Assembly (NCBI GenBank): GCA_046760785.1
Contig: JBHIET010000101.1
Location: 1 to 9,573, forward strand
Origin: JBHIET01 sp046760785
GTDB lineage: Bacteria > Chloroflexota > Anaerolineae > B4-G1
Length of the DNA: 9,573 bases
Direction: 5' to 3'
Below the pieces are notes generated by a model. It was not told where the DNA came from. It worked only from the letters and a program-made list of their open reading frames with translations, and did no database searches. Positions 4,934-9,573 of the stretch are shown here, piece by piece (the stretch's first letter is position 1; every line of letters begins with the position of its first letter). The translations under genes were made by a program, and so were the position numbers.

Positions 4934-7374
4934 ACTTCGCCCTCTTCCTCCTCAACCACCTCTCCCTCTTCCTTGGGAGGTGCAGCGAAGGCTCGTTGCT
5001 TTTCGGACAGTTCAATCAGCCGGGCTTCGACCAGTTGGTTGATGCTTCCCTCGGGGAAGTTCCCCTCCTCGTCCCGCTCTCCGGCCGTGACGCCGGTCAG
5101 GAGTTCTACGGCTTGATCAACCGTCCGCACGGAGTAGACGTGGAACTGACCCGCCTCCACCGCCTCCACGACGTCCTGCCGCAGCATGAGATGCTGCACG
5201 TTGGAGGCCGGGATAATCACTCCCTGCTCGCCCGTCAGCCCCCGGGCCTTGCAGACGTCGAAGAAGCCCTCGATTTTCTCGTTGACGCCGCCAATGGGTT
5301 GAGCCTCGCCGTGCTGGTTAACGGAGCCGGTCATGGCCAACGATTGCTTGGCAGGCACCTCCGCCAGCGCGGAGAGCAGTGCACATAGTTCCGCCATCGA
5401 AGCGCTATCCCCCTCCACCCCGCCGTACGATTGCTCGAACACCAGGCTGGCTGAGAGAGAGAGGGGACGCTCGGCGGCGTAGCGAGCGCCGAGGAAGCCC
5501 GAGAGGATGAGCACACCCTTGGAGTGGATAGGGCCGCCCAATTCAACCTCGCGCTCGATGTCCACCACCTTGCCCTTGCCCATACGAACGCGGGCGGTGA
5601 TGCGGCTGGGTTGTCCGAAGGCGAAATTGCCCAGCCCGATCACCGAGAGGCCATTGACCTGCCCCACGCGTTCGCCGGTCGTGTCAATCAGGATCGTCCC
5701 CCGCTGGATTCGCTCCTGCACCCGCTCCCGCAGCCGGTCGGCACGATGAATCTGCGCGTCAATCGCCCGTTGCACGTCGCCTGCGGTCACGACACCGTTG
5801 CCGGCCACGCCCGCCCAGTAGTCTGCCTCGCGCAGCAGGTCAGAGACGCTTAGCAGATGGACAGAGACTTTTTCGGCGTCTCCCGCCATGCGAGCACTGT
5901 GTTCGACGATCCGTGCGACAGCACCCCGGTCGAAGGAACGCAGCTCACTCCTGCGGGCCAGCGTAGCCAACAGGCGAGCGTACAGCAGGTCGTTCTCCGC
6001 GCTGCGCGCCATCTCCTCACTGAAATCGGCCTCGACCTTGAACAGTTCGCCGAAGTCGGGGTCGTACTGGTAGAGCAAATAGTACAGCAGCCGCTCGCCG
6101 ATCAGGATGACCTTCACGTCCAGTGGAATGGGCTCCGGCTCCAGTGACACGGTGCTGACCAAGCTCAACGCCTGGGCCATCGACTCGATGCGCACCTCCT
6201 GCGAGCGGAGGGCACGCTTGAGCCCGTCCCAGGCGTAGGGCTGCAGCAGTAACTGACGGGCATCCAGGATGAGGTAGCCGCCGTTGGCGCGGTGCAACGC
6301 GCCCGGCTTGATCAAGTTGAAATCGGTCACCAGCGCCCCCATCTGAGCGATGTGCTCGACGCGCCCGATGAGATTGTTGTAGGTCGGATGCTCTTCGAAG
6401 ATCACAGGTGCACCCGCAGACTGGCTGTGGTCCACGAGTACATTCACCTGATAGCGGCGGAACAGGGATGGGCCTGCCAGTGAGGGCGGCAGCGGGATGC
6501 CCATAACCCGTGGGGCCTCCTCGGGTTTGCGGAACTCGTCCACGTTCTCGACCACGTCCTGTTCCACCGCGTCCAGGTAGTCCACCACGTCCGCTAGTTC
6601 AGCGTACTTTTCGCGCAGTTCGTCAACCGGGTGACCGACGACAGACATCGCCACCTGCCGATCCAATTCCTTCACCTTCTCCCGCGCTTCACGTTCCCAT
6701 TGCCGCACCTGATATATGGTCTCCTGGAGTTGCTCCTGGAGTTTAGGGATGTCTTCTTCGACCTGTTTGCGCTCCTTCTCCGGCAGTTTTTGAAACTCGT
6801 CCGGGCTGATGACCTCACCTTCCCGCATCGGCGCGAAGGCCAGTCCGACCGGCGTGCGGATCAGCGCGATACCGCGCTCCTGGGCCTGTTGCTGAATCTC
6901 GCCAAAGGCTTTCTCCTGCCGCTCCTTGAGTTCTTCTTCGACCTCCTGCTTGCGCGTGCGGTAGTCTTCACTTTCGAAGACGGCAGGGATCGCAGTGTGC
7001 AGTTCTTCGACCAACTGCTCCATATCCTTGCGCAGTATCACTCCCTGTCCAGGCGGGAGCGACAAGGCATGCGCTCTGTGGGGCTGCTCGAAGTTGTTGA
7101 CGTAGCACCAGTCGGGGGGGATTGGTTCGCCGGCAGCTTTCTGGTCGAGGAACTGGCCAATGGTGGTGCGCTTCCCCGTGCCGCTGGGCCCCAGCGCGAA
7201 CAAGTTGTAACCCTCGCGCTGGATGCCAATGCCGAACAGAATCGCATCCACCGCTCGCTCCTGGCCTACGATCCCGCTCAGGTCTTCCAGTTCGGCTGTC
7301 GTCTCGAAATCGAATTGTGACGGATCACACGTCTGACGCAATCGTTGCGCCGGTAGCGGTTCCACAATTGCCAT
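4930..7374 (-). CDS. LonB-type ATP-dependent protease (AAA_32 / Lon_C)
   Basis: 814 residues from ATG 7374. The order is an N-terminal substrate/AAA_32 region with Walker A GPSGTGKRT (62-70, Lys68), a long charged insert rich in Glu/Lys/Arg (about 140-290, probably coiled coil), the Walker-B-like NGGYLILDA (364-372), and a C-terminal Lon protease domain (about 560-770). The Ser-Lys dyad is visible as EGDSASMAE (Ser657) and GGVNEKIEGFFD (Lys700). No LonA-type N-terminal domain or membrane segments are seen, so it is a soluble LonB-like/YcbZ-related enzyme that degrades damaged proteins. The last 13 residues are almost all acidic. ATG 7374 has GGAGG seven bases upstream. The frame also extends to GTG 7446, which sits about where the promoter would start transcription, so a 24-residue longer form is possible. 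It is the first gene of the run and is translationally coupled to usp. Confidence 0.92.
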   Translation of the reverse strand: MAIVEPLPAQRLRQTCDPSQFDFETTAELEDLSGIVGQERAVDAILFGIGIQREGYNLFALGPSGTGKRTTIGQFLDQKAAGEPIPPDWCYVNNFEQPHRAHALSLPPGQGVILRKDMEQLVEELHTAIPAVFESEDYRTRKQEVEEELKERQEKAFGEIQQQAQERGIALIRTPVGLAFAPMREGEVISPDEFQKLPEKERKQVEEDIPKLQEQLQETIYQVRQWEREAREKVKELDRQVAMSVVGHPVDELREKYAELADVVDYLDAVEQDVVENVDEFRKPEEAPRVMGIPLPPSLAGPSLFRRYQVNVLVDHSQSAGAPVIFEEHPTYNNLIGRVEHIAQMGALVTDFNLIKPGALHRANGGYLILDARQLLLQPYAWDGLKRALRSQEVRIESMAQALSLVSTVSLEPEPIPLDVKVILIGERLLYYLLYQYDPDFGELFKVEADFSEEMARSAENDLLYARLLATLARRSELRSFDRGAVARIVEHSARMAGDAEKVSVHLLSVSDLLREADYWAGVAGNGVVTAGDVQRAIDAQIHRADRLRERVQERIQRGTILIDTTGERVGQVNGLSVIGLGNFAFGQPSRITARVRMGKGKVVDIEREVELGGPIHSKGVLILSGFLGARYAAERPLSLSASLVFEQSYGGVEGDSASMAELCALLSALAEVPAKQSLAMTGSVNQHGEAQPIGGVNEKIEGFFDVCKARGLTGEQGVIIPASNVQHLMLRQDVVEAVEAGQFHVYSVRTVDQAVELLTGVTAGERDEEGNFPEGSINQLVEARLIELSEKQRAFAAPPKEEGEVVEEEEGEV

Positions 7375-7452
7375 ATATGAGCCTCCTCTGCTCGATGCTC
7401 GATACTGGATACTTGCTATTCCATCTCCGCCAGAATCGTTATCCACCTGTCA

Positions 7453-7481
7453 ATGATAGCAGAAACCGCTCCAAAGCGCAA
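7453..7481 (-). promoter_or_regulatory. Predicted promoter of the lon-usp run
   Basis: On the minus strand, TTGCGC (7481-7476), a 17-bp spacer and TATCAT (7458-7453). Transcription would begin near 7446, giving a 72-nt leader to ATG 7374, which carries a strong GGAGG. No HrcA-type inverted repeat (CIRCE) or heat-shock sigma consensus is seen nearby, so heat induction is not indicated by the sequence. Confidence 0.5.
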
Positions 7482-7512
7482 TTCCGTGACTTCTAGTGAT
7501 TACCCACATCTT

Positions 7513-7582
7513 ACCGCGAAGCACGCAAAGAGCGCAAAGGGAATCAAAAAAGGTTTCTTTGCGGCCTTCGCGCTCTTTGCGG
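7513..7582. repeat. Palindromic GCAAAG-type dispersed repeat
   Basis: Two 26-bp arms in inverted orientation (7513-7538 and 7557-7582) match at 20 of 26 positions and are built from GCAAAG/GCGAAG words. They flank an 18-bp A-rich then T-rich centre. This looks like a dispersed intergenic palindrome located between two divergent promoters. The rest of the 410-bp gap (7375-7784) holds the two promoters and a C-rich tract (about 7695-7727). No gene is seen in it. Confidence 0.7.
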
Positions 7583-7750
7583 TTCAAAGAAAACGCTGTC
7601 ATTGCCCTGTGTTCTGACATGTGGGCAATCACCAACGTGACTTGCCCTCTGCGCGAAGCGCGGTATAGTTGTGCCACTAGGCCCAGCCTCTCAGACCCCC
7701 TAACCCCTCCCCATCCCCTCCCCAGCGTGATACGCTCCCACCCATCCAAG

Positions 7751-7778
7751 TTGCCCGAACGCTCAAAGGCGCTATAAT
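7751..7778 (+). promoter_or_regulatory. Promoter for the membrane spermidine-synthase-like gene
   Basis: TTGCCC (7751-7756), a 16-bp spacer and a perfect TATAAT (7773-7778). The expected start, six to seven bases after the -10 box, falls on the ATG at 7785, so the mRNA would be leaderless. This agrees with the absence of any ribosome-binding sequence before the gene. Confidence 0.65.
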
Positions 7779-7784
7779 GTATGT

Positions 7785-9317
7785 ATGCGCAGACAGGATA
7801 CCCATCTCTACGTAACCGCCTTCGCTGGCGGGTTGGTCTCGCTGGCCGTCGAGTTGGCTGCCTCCAGTCTGCTCCGCCCCCACTTCGGCACTGCCAACCT
7901 GGTATGGGCGGCCATCATCGGGCTGATTTTATTCTACCTGACGGCAGGCTACTTCCTCGGCGGGCGGTGGGCCGACCACTCCCCTCATGCCGCTACGCTC
8001 TACCAGATCGCGGCTTGGGCGGCCTTCCTCATCGGCCTCGTGCCCTTCGCTGCTTATCCAGTGCTCTCATTGGCGACGCCGGCCTTCGACCACTTCGACG
8101 CTTGGCTGCTCGTTGGTTCCTTCGCCACCGTGCTGATCCTCTTCAGCGCCCCCGTCACGCTGCTGGGCTGCATCTCGCCCTTCGTCATCCGGCTGGTGGT
8201 GGAAGACGTAGCAAGCGCCGGACAGGCCGCCGGTCGCGTCTATGCCATCTCGACTGCCGGCAGTTTCCTGGGCGCGTTCCTGCCCGACTTGCTGCTCGTG
8301 CCCACCATCGGCACGCGCAACACCTTTATCCTGCTGTCGTTGCTCCTGCTGACTATCGCGCTCGTCGGCCTTGCCCGCAGTTTCCCGCGTCGCCTGCTCC
8401 TGTATCTCTGGATGCCCGCAGTCATCATCCTGCTGTCCCTGCTTTTGCGCGGCCAGCCGGTCAAGGCGGCAGAGAACGCCATCTACGAAACTGAATCGGC
8501 CTACAACTACATCCAGGTAGTGGAGGAGGAAGGCTGCCGCCACCTGTTGCTGAACGAAGGACAGGGTACTCACTCCATCTACTGCCCTCATCAACTGCGC
8601 ACCTCCGGGCCATGGGATTACTTCCTCGTCGCGCCTTACTTCAACCCCCCGCCTTACACCCCCGACCGAGTCAAGAGCGTGGCACTCATCGGGCTGGCCG
8701 CTGGCACCATGGCCCGGCAGTACACCGCCGTCTACGGGCCGCTCCCCATTGATGGCGTGGAGATTGACCCTGAGATCGTGCGCGTGGGACGGGAGTACTT
8801 CGCGATGGGCGAGCCCAACCTCGATATCGTCGTCGCCGACGGGCGCTACTACCTGGCCCATTCCGACCGGCGCTACACCGTCGTCGGCGTGGACGCCTAC
8901 CGGTTGCCCTACATCCCCCCACACCTGACGACGGTTGAGTTCTTCCGCCAGGTGCACGACCATCTCACCGCCGATGGCGTCGTGGCCATCAACGTCGGCC
9001 GTGCCGCTGGGGACTACCGGCTGGTGGAGGCCATGCTGGCGACGCTGCTTCAAGTCTTCCCCTCGGCCCACGTGATTGAAGTGCCGAACAGCTTCAATGC
9101 TGTCGTCGTCGCCACGGTGCAGCCCAGCGAGCCCGGCAACCTGCTGCTCAACCTGCCGAACCTGGAAGGGAACGAGTTCCTGTACCCGACGGCACTAAAT
9201 GCGGTAGCGAATCTGCACCCTACAGAACTCGGGACGGTCATCTTCACCGACGACCGCACCGCCATCGAGCTGATGACCGACAGTCTAGTACTCGACTTCG
9301 TTCTGAAAGGGGAATAA
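7785..9317 (+). CDS. Membrane protein with spermidine-synthase-like domain
   Basis: 510 residues. The N-terminal half (about 8-222) is hydrophobic with six or seven membrane helices (roughly 11-31, 37-57, 75-95, 105-130, 150-175, 178-198, 203-222) and resembles the transporter-like part of fused spermidine synthases. The C-terminal half (about 235-495) is a Rossmann-type aminopropyltransferase/methyltransferase domain, with the nucleotide loop GLAAGT (303-308), the acidic E326 in VEIDPE, ADGR (351-354) and D370 in VVGVDAYR, then IPPHLTTVEFF. The usual polyamine-site residues are not clearly kept, so true spermidine synthesis is doubtful. A membrane-tethered aminopropyl- or methyltransferase is possible. 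Start 7785 is chosen over ATG 7781 because only 7785 opens this frame and the promoter places it at the transcript start. The gene is transcribed divergently from lon. Confidence 0.85.
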   Translation: MRRQDTHLYVTAFAGGLVSLAVELAASSLLRPHFGTANLVWAAIIGLILFYLTAGYFLGGRWADHSPHAATLYQIAAWAAFLIGLVPFAAYPVLSLATPAFDHFDAWLLVGSFATVLILFSAPVTLLGCISPFVIRLVVEDVASAGQAAGRVYAISTAGSFLGAFLPDLLLVPTIGTRNTFILLSLLLLTIALVGLARSFPRRLLLYLWMPAVIILLSLLLRGQPVKAAENAIYETESAYNYIQVVEEEGCRHLLLNEGQGTHSIYCPHQLRTSGPWDYFLVAPYFNPPPYTPDRVKSVALIGLAAGTMARQYTAVYGPLPIDGVEIDPEIVRVGREYFAMGEPNLDIVVADGRYYLAHSDRRYTVVGVDAYRLPYIPPHLTTVEFFRQVHDHLTADGVVAINVGRAAGDYRLVEAMLATLLQVFPSAHVIEVPNSFNAVVVATVQPSEPGNLLLNLPNLEGNEFLYPTALNAVANLHPTELGTVIFTDDRTAIELMTDSLVLDFVLKGE

Positions 9318-9321
9318 TCGG

Positions 9322-9340
9322 GGACACGGACTCTTTGTCC
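9322..9340 (+). terminator. Weak terminator-like hairpin after the membrane gene
   Basis: Five base pairs, GGACA (9322-9326) with TGTCC (9336-9340), with a 9-nt loop and TTATCT following. It starts four bases after the stop codon. The stem is short and the U-tract poor, so efficient termination is uncertain. The same words could be a dispersed repeat. Confidence 0.35.
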
Positions 9341-9372
9341 TTATCTGCGGAGTACTTGTTTACCGCCTGGCT

Positions 9373-9499
9373 GGCGATTGAAATCGCGCCTGTGGAGCGC
9401 CTGCGGCGCTGGCTGTCCGCCTGCGCGGACAGTTGGACCATCGCCTGCGCAGGCGGGCGAGCGGCGCGAAGCACCCTTGAGCCGCAGATTTCAAATAGC
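9373..9499. repeat. Nested palindromic element
   Basis: The outer arms 9373-9388 and 9482-9499 are imperfect inverted repeats sharing GGC, ATT, GAAATC and GCG. Between them are three more hairpins or palindromes: 9396-9410 (6-bp stem), 9413-9432 (8-bp perfect stem, loop CTGC) and the 14-bp perfect palindrome 9442-9455. A fourth small hairpin (9374-9387) lies in the left arm. No open frame of note is present and GC is very high. It looks like a REP/MITE-like mobile palindrome or a structured RNA. There are no regularly spaced direct repeats, so it is not a CRISPR array. Confidence 0.6.
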
Positions 9500-9509
9500 C
9501 AAATCGCAT

Positions 9510-9520
9510 CCTGAGTAGTT
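9510..9520 (+). other. Candidate unoccupied IS110 target
   Basis: CCTGAGTAGTT is identical to the 11 bases obtained by joining the two flanks of the IS110 element at its core (218-226 plus 2115-2116). The following bases TGACAAT resemble GCAAT of the reconstructed site. The right guide of the candidate bridge RNA (TGAGTAG) fits completely, and the left guide fits only in its last four bases. No insertion is present here. The rest of 9500-9573 shows no gene. Confidence 0.4.
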
Positions 9521-9573
9521 TGACAATGTCAGATTAACATAAAGCAGGCTGCACTTGCTCGCCGGTGCTCGTA

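Noticed and set aside
6631..7320. 229-residue plus-strand open frame
   Set aside because: It is antisense to the N-terminal half of the Lon-type gene. Its Leu/Phe-rich composition arises from the complement of Glu/Lys/Gln codons.
8067..9071. 334-residue minus-strand open frame
   Set aside because: It is fully antisense to the membrane spermidine-synthase-like gene, with Asp/Gly/Gln-rich low-information sequence typical of a shadow.
9373..9499. CRISPR array or tRNA-like gene suggested by GATTGAAATCGC and stacked hairpins
   Set aside because: The GATTGAAATC word occurs only once on each strand as an inverted pair. There are no direct repeats with spacers, and no cloverleaf or anticodon arm can be drawn.

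Overview
The window looks like a bacterial chromosome segment of about 60% GC, most likely from an uncultured Chloroflexota (Anaerolineae-like) genome. This is inferred from the gene mix (a LonB-type AAA_32 protease, a membrane protein with a spermidine-synthase-like domain, and the SCO1664 / DUF3090 / MSMEG_4193 trio) and from many short dispersed palindromic repeats. The phylum call is not proven.

Layout. Positions 1-224 hold two and a half tandem copies of an intergenic repeat. Positions 225-2114 are a complete IS110-family insertion sequence on the minus strand. Positions 7374-2121 carry a compact minus-strand gene run: a LonB-type ATP-dependent protease, a two-domain universal stress protein, a histidine-phosphatase-superfamily phosphomutase (MSMEG_4193 family), a DUF3090 protein and an SCO1664-family kinase-fold protein. 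Most neighbours overlap, and one 77-bp gap with a GC-rich hairpin splits the run into 2 + 3 genes. A 410-bp divergent intergenic region contains the lon promoter, a palindromic repeat and a plus-strand promoter. That promoter drives a membrane-anchored spermidine-synthase-like protein (7785-9317), apparently from a leaderless mRNA. The right end (9318-9573) is non-coding and packed with nested palindromes.

The most interesting part is the IS110 element. Its 5' non-coding end (1876-2060, minus strand) folds on paper into an RNA with a long closing stem and two hairpin-capped internal loops. The first loop carries two 7-nt guides that match the DNA on the two sides of the insertion, each including a CT core. 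The second loop carries shorter matches to the element's own two ends. This is the layout expected of a bridge RNA, and here the guides can be read against the actual insertion site. The same CT core predicts a circle junction that would place TTGACA and TATACT exactly 17 bp apart. The transposase reading frame is broken by a -1 shift, so this copy may be inactive, expressed by frameshifting, or affected by an assembly error. A stretch at 9510-9520 repeats the reconstructed empty target.

The host genes suggest protein quality control and stress response (Lon, Usp) upstream of a conserved but uncharacterised three-gene module (phosphomutase, DUF3090, kinase-like). The module is best known from Actinobacteria.
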